Shown: piece by piece, positions 8,380 through 16,737 of the stretch
Position numbering within the stretch: position 1 is the stretch's first letter
Layout: each line of letters begins with the position of its first letter
Assembly: GCA_024402495.1 (NCBI GenBank)
Contig: JAKSTR010000017.1
Coordinates: 1 to 43,230, forward strand
DNA: 43,230 bases
Direction: 5' to 3'
Source: Treponemataceae bacterium
GTDB taxonomy: Bacteria > Spirochaetota > Spirochaetia > Treponematales > Treponemataceae
Translations under genes and position numbers: made by a program
Notes under the pieces: generated by a model
What the model was told of the DNA's origin: nothing
What the model saw: only the letters and a program-made list of their open reading frames with translations
Database searches by the model: none

Positions 8380-9375
8380 ATGCAAAAACTGATTTTAGCG
8401 CCCATGGCGACCCTTTCGCACGAAGCCTTGCGCCTTACAATCGAACGCAACGCGCCAAACGCCTGCGATGAGTTTTATACCGAAATGATTCAGGCTACCA
8501 GCTGTCTGGCTGGCGGACAATATGAAAGCTTTTATCTGCGCACTGCCCCCGATGTAAACCGCCTTGTATGGCAGTTAACCTGCGGCAAGGCAGAACCGCT
8601 TGCCGATTGCGCCAGTCTGGTTGCCGGGCTGGGCGGAATTGGCGTTGACATAAACATGGGCTGCTGTGCTCCGGAAATTTTTAAGCAGGGCGCAGGCATT
8701 GCGTGGATGCTGAAACCCATGGGAGAAACTTCCCGGATGCTTGGCAACGTAAAAAAGAACATTGGAGATATGCGCCTTAGCGTAAAAATGCGTCTTGGCG
8801 ATGAAGATTATACGCAGGAAGGACTTTTCGATTTTTGCCGCATGCTTGCAGATCAGGGTGTCAGCCAGATTGTTCTGCACCCGCGCACGCGCAAAGCCAA
8901 GTTTAAGCGCAGCCCGGATTACAGGCAGGCAGAAGCCTTAAAAGAATTTTTGCAGCAGAATTACGGCGAAACCATAAAGTTAATCGTCAACGGCGACATA
9001 AAAGATGCCGCTTCTCTTTGTGCGGTGCAAAAACTGGTACCAGATGCCGACGGTTTTATGATTGGGCGCGCCGCCGTACAAAAACCGTGGCTTTTTACGG
9101 ACCTTAAAGCCGCGTTAAATGGCGAAACTACCGAAAAACGACAGATAAACCTGCAAAAGGTTGCGCTGGATTTTTTAGACGACCTGAAAACAAGCCAGCC
9201 TTACGACTTTTGGATAAGCCGCGCCCATCGTTTTTTTGCATATTACGGAAACAATTTCATGTTTGCCCATTATTTGCAGACTCAGGTTTTTAATACAAAA
9301 ACTCTGGACGAACTGACGGCTGCTTTCCTTGCATATTTTGAAAAACAGCCGGACGAAAAATACAAAATGGTTTAG
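8380..9375 (+). CDS. tRNA-dihydrouridine synthase (Dus family)
   Basis: FMN enzyme that reduces specific uridines of tRNA to dihydrouridine, 331 residues, a normal length. It has the TIM-barrel landmarks: LAPMATLSHEALRL near the N-terminus, DINMGC with the catalytic Cys95, SVKMRLG, the phosphate-binding region IVLHPRTRKAKF, NGDIKD and GFMIGRAAVQKPWLF. The usual Pro after the catalytic Cys is replaced by a second Cys (Cys95-Cys96-Ala-Pro). No Shine-Dalgarno sequence precedes the ATG; a TAAAAT box lies six bases upstream. It stands alone between the sugar operon and a convergent secreted-protein gene. The subfamily (DusA, B or C) cannot be assigned with confidence. Confidence 0.88.
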   Translation: MQKLILAPMATLSHEALRLTIERNAPNACDEFYTEMIQATSCLAGGQYESFYLRTAPDVNRLVWQLTCGKAEPLADCASLVAGLGGIGVDINMGCCAPEIFKQGAGIAWMLKPMGETSRMLGNVKKNIGDMRLSVKMRLGDEDYTQEGLFDFCRMLADQGVSQIVLHPRTRKAKFKRSPDYRQAEALKEFLQQNYGETIKLIVNGDIKDAASLCAVQKLVPDADGFMIGRAAVQKPWLFTDLKAALNGETTEKRQINLQKVALDFLDDLKTSQPYDFWISRAHRFFAYYGNNFMFAHYLQTQVFNTKTLDELTAAFLAYFEKQPDEKYKMV

Positions 9376-9388
9376 ATTCGGTCTGCGG

Positions 9389-9413
9389 TTTATTCGTGCG
9401 GAAGGTTTAATAC
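9389..9413. repeat. 25-bp intergenic repeat, copy 1
   Basis: The 25 bases from TTTATTCGTGCGGA to GGTTTAATAC recur at 31556-31580 with a single mismatch. This copy lies in the convergent gap between dus and the next minus-strand gene. Confidence 0.6.
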
Positions 9414-9428
9414 CCCGACGCTTGCGGT

Positions 9429-9923
9429 TTATTTCTGGTAAACTACAACGTCATTCATCATGTGTGAATTGTAAACGTCGATTTTAAGCTGAATCAGCCA
9501 GCCGCCCTGAAAAACGTTTTCTTTTACAGAAACGGTGCCGTCTTCAAACACGTAGCTGTAAACAAAACGCAGAACGGAAGAATCTTCTTTTGCCTGGAAT
9601 ACCTGACAGTCTTCCGGTTTGTCGTTCAGACCCAGCGTCATGTTTTTCATCGGTGCGTAGTACAGATAGTAGCCGTTTGCTTCGTAGTAAACGGGGCACT
9701 TTTTGAAAACGCGCGTTTTTTGGGCATCGGAACTGTAAACCGTTGCATATTCTGCAATTTTCTTTGTTAAATCGTAAGTTTCCCAAATTGCGTCAGCTTC
9801 GGTCTGGCTTATTTCAGTCCAGCTGAAACCGGAAATGTAATCGGGGGCATTGTCGCGGTTGCCAAGGGCAAAGACGGTTTGTGCAATTAAAATTGCCAGT
9901 AAAAAAGCAATAAGTTTTTTCAT
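9429..9923 (-). CDS. Small secreted protein of unknown function
   Basis: 164 residues with a clear signal peptide (Lys2-Lys3, then a hydrophobic core, cleavage likely after VFALG or FAL near residue 21). The mature protein is rich in Tyr, Asp and Val, with alternating hydrophobic strands (VYYEANGYYLYYAPMK, FVYSYVFEDGTVSV), consistent with a small beta-sheet periplasmic or surface protein. I do not recognise the family. No strong ribosome binding site is visible before the ATG. It sits convergent with dus and downstream of adk, separated from adk by a repeat element, so it is probably a single-gene unit. Confidence 0.65.
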   Translation of the reverse strand: MKKLIAFLLAILIAQTVFALGNRDNAPDYISGFSWTEISQTEADAIWETYDLTKKIAEYATVYSSDAQKTRVFKKCPVYYEANGYYLYYAPMKNMTLGLNDKPEDCQVFQAKEDSSVLRFVYSYVFEDGTVSVKENVFQGGWLIQLKIDVYNSHMMNDVVVYQK

Positions 9924-9970
9924 TTTTTCGTGATTTTTAATTTGAAAAATAAAGACCGCCCAAAAGAACT

Positions 9971-10040
9971 GTCATGCCAGATTTAGACCAGCATCTGTTT
10001 GGTTGCAGAAGCAATCCCGAATCAGGTTTGGGATTACGCC
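9971..10040. repeat. GTCAT-type palindromic intergenic repeat
   Basis: Starts GTCATGCCAGATTT..CAGCATCTG and continues with AATCCC/GGGATT arms around CGAATCAGGTTT. The opening resembles GTCATTCCAAACTTGATTTGG at 42846, so both seem to be members of one family of dispersed palindromes. Confidence 0.45.
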
Positions 10041-10079
10041 GTATTCTGTTGGGCAGCCGTTGGTATTTAAATACAAAAA

Positions 10080-10712
10080 TTATTTCTTTGGAAACTTCTT
10101 TTTGAATTCTTCCAGAACTTTTTCTGGTGCCGGTTTTGCGTCAACGTCTACCAGATTACCTTTTGCCTTGTAAAAATCGATAAGCGGTGCAGTTGATTCG
10201 CGGTAAACTTCAAGGCGGTGCTTGATAGATTCTGTTTTGTCGTCGTCGCGTGTGTAAAGTGCGCCGCCGCATTTGTCACATTTTCCTTCAACTTTTGGCG
10301 GGTTGAATTTTACGTGGAACATCTGACCGCATTCTTTACAGCAAACGCGTCCGCCAAGGCGGTCTACAACTGCTGCGTCTTCAATGTCAAAGTTAACGGC
10401 AGAATCGATTTTTGCAAATGTTGCCAAAGCTTCTGCCTGTGGAATTGTGCGTGGAAAACCGTCGAGGATGTAACCGTTTTTGGTATCGTCTTTAGAAAGG
10501 CGGTCTTTTACCAAATCGATTGTAATTTCGTCGCTAACCAGTCCGCCGGCATCGATAATAGCTTTTGCTTTTTTGCCAAGTTCTGTCTGGTTTTTAATGT
10601 TTTCGCGGAAAATATCGCCTGTAGAAATGTGCGGAATTCCGTAAGCCTGAGCAACTTCTTTTGCCAAAGTTCCTTTACCAGCTCCTGGAGGTCCTAAAAA
10701 AATAAAATTCAT
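10080..10712 (-). CDS. adk: Adenylate kinase
   Basis: Interconverts ATP, AMP and ADP in the cytoplasm; 210 residues, the long bacterial form. The P-loop GPPGAGKGT is at residues 7-15, the AMP-binding region is HISTGDIFR, and the conserved LDGFPRT segment is present. The LID domain carries two Cys-x2-Cys pairs (CKEC and CDKC), the zinc-binding variety of the LID. GAGGT lies 8 bases before the ATG. A promoter (10770-10798) and a leader hairpin precede it, so it is probably transcribed on its own although rarA lies upstream on the same strand. Confidence 0.97.
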   Translation of the reverse strand: MNFIFLGPPGAGKGTLAKEVAQAYGIPHISTGDIFRENIKNQTELGKKAKAIIDAGGLVSDEITIDLVKDRLSKDDTKNGYILDGFPRTIPQAEALATFAKIDSAVNFDIEDAAVVDRLGGRVCCKECGQMFHVKFNPPKVEGKCDKCGGALYTRDDDKTESIKHRLEVYRESTAPLIDFYKAKGNLVDVDAKPAPEKVLEEFKKKFPKK

Positions 10713-10735
10713 GGTTTTACCTCAAATATTTAATT

Positions 10736-10798
10736 AAAAATTGCCGTTTGCGCGGCAAACAGCCTTTATATAATAGCGAGAATTTTGCCTAACTTCAA
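10736..10798 (-). promoter_or_regulatory. adk promoter with leader hairpin
   Basis: On the minus strand TTGAAG (10793-10798), 17 bases, TATTAT (10770-10775). The leader contains a 6-bp stem (10741-10746 with 10753-10758) followed on the minus strand by TTTTT, resembling a weak attenuator just before the ribosome binding site. Confidence 0.55.
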
Positions 10799-10841
10799 GC
10801 TTGCTATTTTGTGCCGTTTTTTCTGCCGTTTTTCGGCTTTT

Positions 10842-13238
10842 TTACTGCCGCACAATCGCAAAAAGCGTGGGCGATTTCCAGTTTAGCGCAATGTGGCGCT
10901 TGCAAACCTGCATCAAAAGAGAATGAACAAAGTCCAGTTCCTGCCGGCTAAGTTTTTGCGCCACAAAATTCGCGTATTCGGAAGAATTTACGTCGAACCA
11001 TTTTTTAGCTTCTTCCGGGCTGATTATGCGTTTCGTTTCAATTTCTTCAGTTTCTCCAAAAAATTGCAGTCCACAGCTTTCAAAAATGTTCTGTATTTTT
11101 TCTTCGTTCCAGCAGAAAAGCGGATGCCTGCTCTGGCTGTAAAACTCATTTTCTGCCTGCAAATATTTCTGCAAAATCTGCCTGTCCTGAGTGTTTAGCA
11201 TGCCGGAACGTTCAAAATGGGTTTGCAAAGCTTCGCCAAGGCGCATGTTTTTGCACAGAATATTTTGGGCGAGTGCAAAGATGCAGGTTTTTTCTATGCC
11301 GGGCAGTTTTGCCAGACCAGCTGAATTTGCGGAAGCTTCGCCGTTCGGTTCGGCTTTTGCGTTAAGGCTTGTAGAAATTGTACCGGTTTGCAGGCTTTCT
11401 GCCGTGTTTCGGGCGAAATTTTCAATGCTTTGCAGGCTGGTAAACGGGTTGCGGCAAAAAACAGAATCGAAACTGACGTCGCCAAGTTCGCCCAGCGTGG
11501 TGGCAAAAACCGGGCGGTCAAGTTCGTTTAAAGTGCTGGCATATTGTTCCAGAACCTGCTTGCCCCGGAAAGTTTTGCACAAACCGGCGGTATAACCTTC
11601 CGGAGACCGGCGCAAAGTTTCCCATACAAAAAGCCCGTCGTCGGCGTTCAAAACCAGATTGCGGTTGTGCCGGGCAATTTTGGCACTGTCCAGCAGCTTG
11701 TTCCTTATTTGCAGCAGGGATTCTGACCTGCCTTCGTCGGTGCGTTTTTGCCATTGTTCAAGCTTTTTGTCTTGCGGCGTATAGGTTAAATTTTCGCCGG
11801 TTTTTACGTTGCCGTGCTTTAAATGCTCTGCCGCCCACCACGAACCCATCGGGTTCAGTATCTGGTCTTCGCCAATCTGGGTATCTTCCAGAAGTGCCGT
11901 AATTTGCAGTTCCCGCCGGGATAAAACCTCGTCGCGTATTGTCTTTTCGTAACCCTGGTTGCCGGGGTTGTAAAAAACTCTGCCTTCAAGACCGTCGGGC
12001 AGGTATTGCTGCGGAACCCAGTGGTCGCGGTAGGCGTGCGGATAAAGATAGCCTGCGCCGTGACCAAAGCCTTCGCCATCCCGGCTTGCATCGCGCAGAT
12101 GGTTCGGGACTTCGGCGTCTTCCTGCCGCACGGTTTTAAGCGCGTCAAAAAATGCCATGCTGCTGTTGCTTTTTGGTGCGGTGGCAAGGTACAGCGCCGC
12201 CTGTGTCAGCATGTAATTTCCTTCCGGCAGCCCGATTCGGTCAAAGGCGGCGGCGCAGCTTTCTACCACGGTAAGGGCGTTGGGGTCGGCAAGTCCGGTA
12301 TCTTCGCAGGCAGAAATCAGCATGCGGCGAAAAATGAAATGCGGATCTTCGCCGGCGGTAATCATTCGCGCCATCCAGTACAGCGCTGCATCCGGGTCGC
12401 GGCCGCGAAGGCTTTTTATAAATGCGCTTATAACGTCGTAGTGGTAGTCGCCGTCGCGGTCGTACAGTACGACCTTCTTTTGAATTGATTCTTCGGCTGT
12501 TTCTTTGCTTATGTAAATTTCGCTGTTTTCGGCAGGAATGCATGGCGTTGCATCCGGCAGCCATTGTTCCGGTGTTGTTTCTACGGCAAGTTCCAGCGCA
12601 TTTAAAAGGCTTCGGGCGTCACCGTTTGCGGTGCTTACCAAATGTTCCAGCGCGCCGTCTTCAAATGTAATTTTCCATTTTCCGTAGCCGCGCTGCCTGT
12701 TCGTTATTGCCTGTTTTGCTACGTTCATCAGGTCTTCGTCGGTTAAAGGTTTCAGCTGAAAAACCCGGCTGCGGCTTACAAGCGCCTTGTTTACTTCAAA
12801 AAACGGGTTTTCGGTTGTTGCGCCAATAAGAATTATTGTGCCGTTTTCTACCCAGGGCAAAAGGGCGTCCTGCTGGCTTTTATTCCAGCGGTGAACTTCG
12901 TCAACAAACAGAATCGTGCGCCGCCCGTAAAGGCGGTACTGTTCTTCGGCGGTTTTTACGGAATCGCGTATGTTTTGCACGCCGGTTAAAACGGCATTCA
13001 GCGTTAAAAAGTTGCTTTTTGTATGGTTTGCTATTACCCGGGCAAGGGTTGTTTTGCCTGTACCCGGCGGACCGTAAAAAATAACGCTTGCCAGCTGGTC
13101 GGCGGCAATGGCGCGGCGCAAAAGTCTGCCTTTGCCAACTATATGGTTTTGTCCAATATATTCGTCAAGGTTTTGTGGGCGCATGCGTGCTGCCAGCGGC
13201 TGGTGTGAAGAAGATGTCTGCTGATCGAATAAATCCAT
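10842..13238 (-). CDS. rarA: RarA/MgsA-type AAA+ ATPase fused to a methyltransferase-like domain
   Basis: 798 residues. The first 450 or so match RarA (MgsA), a replication-associated recombination ATPase related to clamp loaders: Walker [10 protein letters not shown] at residues 56-64, Walker B FVDEVHR with Asp113-Glu114, sensor motif [12 protein letters not shown], and the conserved [10 protein letters not shown] and PQQYLPD near the end of that part. Ordinary RarA ends about there; here some 320 residues follow. In that tail, [20 protein letters not shown] and [12 protein letters not shown] resemble the SAM-binding fold of a methyltransferase without a clear glycine motif. RarA fused to an additional domain is known from other bacteria. 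A terminator of the upstream gene ends a few bases before the ATG, and there is no ribosome binding site; TAAAAT lies six bases upstream. Confidence 0.9.
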   Translation of the reverse strand: MDLFDQQTSSSHQPLAARMRPQNLDEYIGQNHIVGKGRLLRRAIAADQLASVIFYGPPGTGKTTLARVIANHTKSNFLTLNAVLTGVQNIRDSVKTAEEQYRLYGRRTILFVDEVHRWNKSQQDALLPWVENGTIILIGATTENPFFEVNKALVSRSRVFQLKPLTDEDLMNVAKQAITNRQRGYGKWKITFEDGALEHLVSTANGDARSLLNALELAVETTPEQWLPDATPCIPAENSEIYISKETAEESIQKKVVLYDRDGDYHYDVISAFIKSLRGRDPDAALYWMARMITAGEDPHFIFRRMLISACEDTGLADPNALTVVESCAAAFDRIGLPEGNYMLTQAALYLATAPKSNSSMAFFDALKTVRQEDAEVPNHLRDASRDGEGFGHGAGYLYPHAYRDHWVPQQYLPDGLEGRVFYNPGNQGYEKTIRDEVLSRRELQITALLEDTQIGEDQILNPMGSWWAAEHLKHGNVKTGENLTYTPQDKKLEQWQKRTDEGRSESLLQIRNKLLDSAKIARHNRNLVLNADDGLFVWETLRRSPEGYTAGLCKTFRGKQVLEQYASTLNELDRPVFATTLGELGDVSFDSVFCRNPFTSLQSIENFARNTAESLQTGTISTSLNAKAEPNGEASANSAGLAKLPGIEKTCIFALAQNILCKNMRLGEALQTHFERSGMLNTQDRQILQKYLQAENEFYSQSRHPLFCWNEEKIQNIFESCGLQFFGETEEIETKRIISPEEAKKWFDVNSSEYANFVAQKLSRQELDFVHSLLMQVCKRHIALNWKSPTLFAIVRQ

Positions 13239-13252
13239 AAATGGATTTTAGC

Positions 13253-13285
13253 AAAAAAAAGCCGGTCATAAAAGACCAGCTTTTT
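13253..13285 (-). terminator. Terminator of the lipoprotein gene
   Basis: An AGCTTTTT/AAAAAGC and GACC/GGTC stem with one mismatch; on the minus strand it is followed by a run of T. Its tail runs to within about 14 bases of the rarA start codon. Confidence 0.75.
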
Positions 13286-13305
13286 ATAAGATTTTGTTTT
13301 AAGAA

Positions 13306-14202
13306 TTATTCCATGTTCCAGGCAGAATCATCGCCGTAATAAGCCCAAAGGCCGTCGCGTTTTGAATCGCTTAAGCTGTGCAGTGACAGATAAATGGTAT
13401 TGCCGACAACCCATAATCCGCCGGGGTATGTTCCCTGTGTTGCAAACTGTCCGCTGTTTTTTTCTTCGTCAAATGGGCACGGTCTCCATTTGCCGTCAAC
13501 TTCTTTATAATAGCCAACATTGTTAGTAGCAACCAGCAGTTTACCTTTGTATACAGCCATACCGGTAATCTCGCTGTTTGCAGGAATGCCGTTAAAAGCT
13601 CCTGGTTCATCGTGGTTAGCATCTCTGCCACCGGCACAATAATCTTTAGCGCTGAGCTGGTCACCATAGGCGCTCTTTATTCCGGCACCAACTATGGTTG
13701 CTGTAGTTCCTGTCAATTGATACGTTCCAGTCGATGTGTATGCATAACATTTCTGCCCGGTTCCGCCATACACTTTGTTGTCAAAAATATTGTAAATTGT
13801 TCCAAGACCTGTTATATCACCGCCGCCATGGACATGAATTGGATTGGTAGTACCATTTGTTTCAGAGGCTGTATTCCAAGTCATTACATATAAATCTGTT
13901 CCGTTAGAAGCAATTGTTGCAATATTGTTGCCATAACCGCCAACTTCGCTCCATGAACCTGCTTTCTGGTTAATGCCTTTTCTAAAAATCTTGCTTCCGT
14001 TTGTAACAAAAAGGTTTCCGCCGCAATGTGTTAATCCTCGTACATTCAACGGTACAGTACTTTTGTTCAATTTTTCTTCTTCAGTAATAGACTTAAAAAT
14101 ACCGCCGCCGCCGCCGCCACCGCAGCCTGTAAGAATAACGGAAAAGCTTACTGCAGCTAACAAAAATAAAGGCGATGCATGCTTTTTGCTAAAAATTGTC
14201 AT
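13306..14202 (-). CDS. Lipoprotein with glycine-rich linker, propeller-like
   Basis: 298 residues from the chosen ATG; an ATG two codons upstream (14208) is possible, but AAGG is better spaced for this one. It has a lipoprotein signal peptide with lipobox ILTG and Cys27, followed directly by seven Gly. The mature part has repeated patterns of the kind LFVTNGSKIFRKG, LYVMTWNTAS, LLVATNNVGYYKEV and LWVVGNTIYLSL, spaced about 40-50 residues apart, which suggests beta-propeller blades. I do not recognise a named family. It lies 35 bases downstream of the beta-barrel gene on the same strand and is followed by a terminator, so the two probably form a two-gene envelope operon. Confidence 0.75.
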   Translation of the reverse strand: MTIFSKKHASPLFLLAAVSFSVILTGCGGGGGGGIFKSITEEEKLNKSTVPLNVRGLTHCGGNLFVTNGSKIFRKGINQKAGSWSEVGGYGNNIATIASNGTDLYVMTWNTASETNGTTNPIHVHGGGDITGLGTIYNIFDNKVYGGTGQKCYAYTSTGTYQLTGTTATIVGAGIKSAYGDQLSAKDYCAGGRDANHDEPGAFNGIPANSEITGMAVYKGKLLVATNNVGYYKEVDGKWRPCPFDEEKNSGQFATQGTYPGGLWVVGNTIYLSLHSLSDSKRDGLWAYYGDDSAWNME

Positions 14203-14237
14203 AAACATCCTTACATTCGTTTTTTTTGAATTAACTA

Positions 14238-14843
14238 TTAAAAATGGTAACGTACGCTTAACCCTGCGTTAATGGTAGAACCTACCATACTTGTTGCCGT
14301 GTTTCCAAAATATATCTGCGGCAATACTGTTGCACCAACCGTCAGACCGACAGACCAGTCGGCACTTTGCCGGTAATAAACACCAATTTCCGGTTTAAGG
14401 CTTGGTCCTAAATAAAACTGGCTAAGATAAGACTGCATTGCAGCCCCGGCAGAAATGGAAACAGGAATTTCAAAACGACCGACAGTCATATAAAAAGTTC
14501 CTTTTGCCATAACCGGAACGAAATAAAAAACGTTGCTTCCTCTTGTCTTTCCGTAGTGAGGGTCAAAGGTTGCTCCGAAAGAAAAACCTGCGCTCTGGAA
14601 AACGTTATAGCCAAGGGAAAAACCGCCGCCGTATTTAAGGTTTCGCGGCATAATACCACCAAAACCTTCTACAGAAAGGTGAATAAGCTGATCGCCCTTA
14701 TTGTTTACGGCGTAGTCGTCAATTGTATAGTGCGGAACATTTTCTTCTTCGCTGTCCCAGTCATCCCAGGGGCTTATAGTTTGGGCACCGGCAAAACCCA
14801 GTACCAAAACCGAAAAAATACAAGATAATAGAATACGTTTCAT
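14238..14843 (-). CDS. Small outer-membrane beta-barrel protein
   Basis: 201 residues with a signal peptide cleaved after GFAGA near residue 20. The remainder alternates Gly-rich amphipathic strands (LSVEGFGGIMPRN, GFSFGATFDPHYG, YFVPVMAKGTFYM, LTVGATVLPQIYF) and ends in VRYHF, a C-terminal Phe typical of barrel proteins. The size fits an eight-stranded barrel. AAAGGA precedes the ATG. It forms an operon with the downstream lipoprotein gene and diverges from folD. The ligand or role is unknown. Confidence 0.75.
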   Translation of the reverse strand: MKRILLSCIFSVLVLGFAGAQTISPWDDWDSEEENVPHYTIDDYAVNNKGDQLIHLSVEGFGGIMPRNLKYGGGFSLGYNVFQSAGFSFGATFDPHYGKTRGSNVFYFVPVMAKGTFYMTVGRFEIPVSISAGAAMQSYLSQFYLGPSLKPEIGVYYRQSADWSVGLTVGATVLPQIYFGNTATSMVGSTINAGLSVRYHF

Positions 14844-14932
14844 AAATTTTCCTTTAACTTTGTTTCGGCAAAATACTTAAAATATACCAGTCGAACCTGT
14901 TATTTGGTAACGGCGTTAGTAGAACAAAAGGC

Positions 14933-15029
14933 GCAAAATAAGTTAAACTTGTAAAGGAGCTTTGCTGGTTTTGCCAATATGCATAAAGACAAAATTACAG
15001 AAAGTTCTGCTAACTTTAGCTTATTTTGC
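14933..15029 (+). promoter_or_regulatory. Long closing stem in the folD leader
   Basis: GCAAAATAAGTTAAACTT (14933-14950) pairs with 15012-15029 with two mismatches, and AAAAG just outside can extend it after a 2-base bulge. The enclosed 61 bases contain a small GTAAAG/CTTTGC hairpin. The structure ends 13 bases before the ribosome binding site GGAGG (15043-15047). It does not match the tetrahydrofolate riboswitch as I know it. It could be a regulatory leader or merely an AT-rich dyad. Confidence 0.4.
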
Positions 15030-15055
15030 TTTTATTGTCTATGGAGGATTTTTAG

Positions 15056-15928
15056 ATGAGTGCAACAATTATAGACGGTTTTCAGATTGCTGCTGACGTG
15101 CGTGCAAAAGTTGCCGCAAAAACAGCAGAATTAAAGACAAAAGGCGTAACGCCGTGCCTTGCAGTTATTCTGGTTGGAGAAAACCCTGCAAGCGTTTCTT
15201 ATGTTACCGGCAAAGAAAAAGCCCTTGCCGAAGTTGGCATGGCAGACCGTTCCATCCGCCTGCCGGAAAGCACCAGCGAAGCAGAACTTCTTAAAGTTAT
15301 TGACGAACTTAACGACGATTCAACAGTACACGGCATTCTGGTTCAGTTGCCGCTGCCAAAGCATATAAATGAAGACAAAGTAATTATGGCAATCAAGCCC
15401 GAAAAAGACGTAGACGGTTTTCATCCTGTAAACGTAGGAAACCTTATGATCGGGCGCAAGGCATTCCTGCCGTGTACGCCGCATGGAATTATTGTCCTGC
15501 TTGAAACAATGGGAATCAACACAAACGGAGCACACGCCGTAGTTGTAGGCCGTTCCAATATTGTAGGAAAACCCGTATCCATTCTTTTAACGCGCCGCGA
15601 AACAAACGCAACCGTAACAATCTGTCACACCGGCACAAAAGATCTGGCAAGTTTTACAAAACAGGCAGACATTCTTATTGCGGCAGTAGGCAAACCGAAT
15701 ACAATCACTGCGGACATGATTAAGCCCGGCGCAACCGTAATTGACGTTGGCGTAAACCGCATTCCGGACAGCACCAAAAAAAGCGGCTTCAGACTTGTGG
15801 GCGACGTAGATTTTGAACCTGCAAAAGAAGTAGCTTCGTTTATTACGCCAGTGCCAAAAGGCGTTGGACCAATGACAATTGCAATGCTTATGCAGAACGT
15901 ATTAGAGGCAGCTGAAAACACTTTATGA
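15056..15928 (+). CDS. folD: Bifunctional methylenetetrahydrofolate dehydrogenase / cyclohydrolase
   Basis: Converts 5,10-methylene-THF to 10-formyl-THF through the methenyl form, in the cytoplasm; 290 residues, a normal length. Landmarks are the substrate-binding segment [12 protein letters not shown] with the catalytic Lys, [23 protein letters not shown], the NADP-binding [14 protein letters not shown], and the C-terminal [24 protein letters not shown] precedes the ATG. It is the first gene of folD-folE2-miaB; its stop codon overlaps the folE2 start, so one-carbon metabolism and pterin synthesis are co-expressed. Confidence 0.97.
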   Translation: MSATIIDGFQIAADVRAKVAAKTAELKTKGVTPCLAVILVGENPASVSYVTGKEKALAEVGMADRSIRLPESTSEAELLKVIDELNDDSTVHGILVQLPLPKHINEDKVIMAIKPEKDVDGFHPVNVGNLMIGRKAFLPCTPHGIIVLLETMGINTNGAHAVVVGRSNIVGKPVSILLTRRETNATVTICHTGTKDLASFTKQADILIAAVGKPNTITADMIKPGATVIDVGVNRIPDSTKKSGFRLVGDVDFEPAKEVASFITPVPKGVGPMTIAMLMQNVLEAAENTL

Positions 15929-16737
15929 TTGATATTCAGAATGAAGCCGACACACGTGAAATACCTTTGCAGAAAGTCGGGGTAAAAAACTTGCAGTATC
16001 CGGTGCACGTACTTGATAAATCAAAGCACACCCAGACTACAAGTGCAAAAGTAAATCTTTTTGTGAATTTGCCCCATCATTTTAAAGGCACTCACATGAG
16101 CCGCTTTATTGAAGTTTTTCACAAATATCACCAGAACCTTTCAATGCGGCATTTTTTGCTGATGCTGGAAGAAATCCGCACGAATCTTGATGCCGCAGAA
16201 GCTTTCGGTACACTGTCATTTCATTTCTTTATGGAAAAAACTGCGCCGGTTAGCGGACAGCACGGAATGATGGTTTACGACTGCACCTACGAAGGCAGTG
16301 TAAAGCTGCTTCCCGGCGGCGAAAAAAGCCAGGAATTTTTTGTAAGCGTTGCAGTGCCGGTAACTACACTTTGCCCGTGTTCCAAGGCGATAAGCAAAAA
16401 CGGCGCCCATAACCAGCGCGGAATTGTTACCGTAAAAGTGCAGAACAGTTCGTTTTTCTGGATAGAAGACATAATTGAACTTGTAGAATCTTCTGCGTCA
16501 TGCGCCGTTTATTCGCTTTTGAAACGCGAAGACGAAAAATACGTAACCGAACAGGCTTACGACAATCCGCGTTTTGTAGAAGATTTGGTGCGCGAAGTTT
16601 ATATAGCCCTGCGCGGATTTGCCGACGGCGAAAACCCTAAAGCCGAAAAGCCTTTTACATGGTTCAGCGTAGAAGCAGAAAATTTTGAAAGCATTCACAA
16701 CCATAACGCATACGCCTATACGGAGTTTGTTAAATGA
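15925..16737 (+). CDS. folE2: GTP cyclohydrolase I, FolE2 type (type IB)
   Basis: Makes 7,8-dihydroneopterin triphosphate from GTP, the first step of folate (and queuosine) synthesis; 270 residues. It belongs to the FolE2 (COG1469) family rather than canonical FolE. Signs are the N-terminal [20 protein letters not shown], the metal-site motif LCPCSKAIS with GAHNQRG, and the C-terminal [10 protein letters not shown] with conserved Glu and His residues. FolE2 enzymes can use metals other than zinc and are often linked to zinc-poor conditions. The ATGA overlaps on both sides couple it to folD and miaB. Confidence 0.95.
   Translation: MIDIQNEADTREIPLQKVGVKNLQYPVHVLDKSKHTQTTSAKVNLFVNLPHHFKGTHMSRFIEVFHKYHQNLSMRHFLLMLEEIRTNLDAAEAFGTLSFHFFMEKTAPVSGQHGMMVYDCTYEGSVKLLPGGEKSQEFFVSVAVPVTTLCPCSKAISKNGAHNQRGIVTVKVQNSSFFWIEDIIELVESSASCAVYSLLKREDEKYVTEQAYDNPRFVEDLVREVYIALRGFADGENPKAEKPFTWFSVEAENFESIHNHNAYAYTEFVK

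Noticed and set aside
8191..8385. 64-codon minus-strand frame upstream of dus
   Set aside because: It spans an inverted repeat and the dus promoter, has no ribosome binding site, and the peptide has no recognisable feature.
10825..10843. GCCG-T5-CGGC hairpin with T6 at the rarA stop as its terminator
   Set aside because: The T-tract is on the plus strand, so it does not fit termination of rarA on the minus strand; no plus-strand gene needs it.
14933..15029. Tetrahydrofolate riboswitch before folD
   Set aside because: The conserved core sequences of known THF riboswitches were not seen; only the long closing stem is supported.
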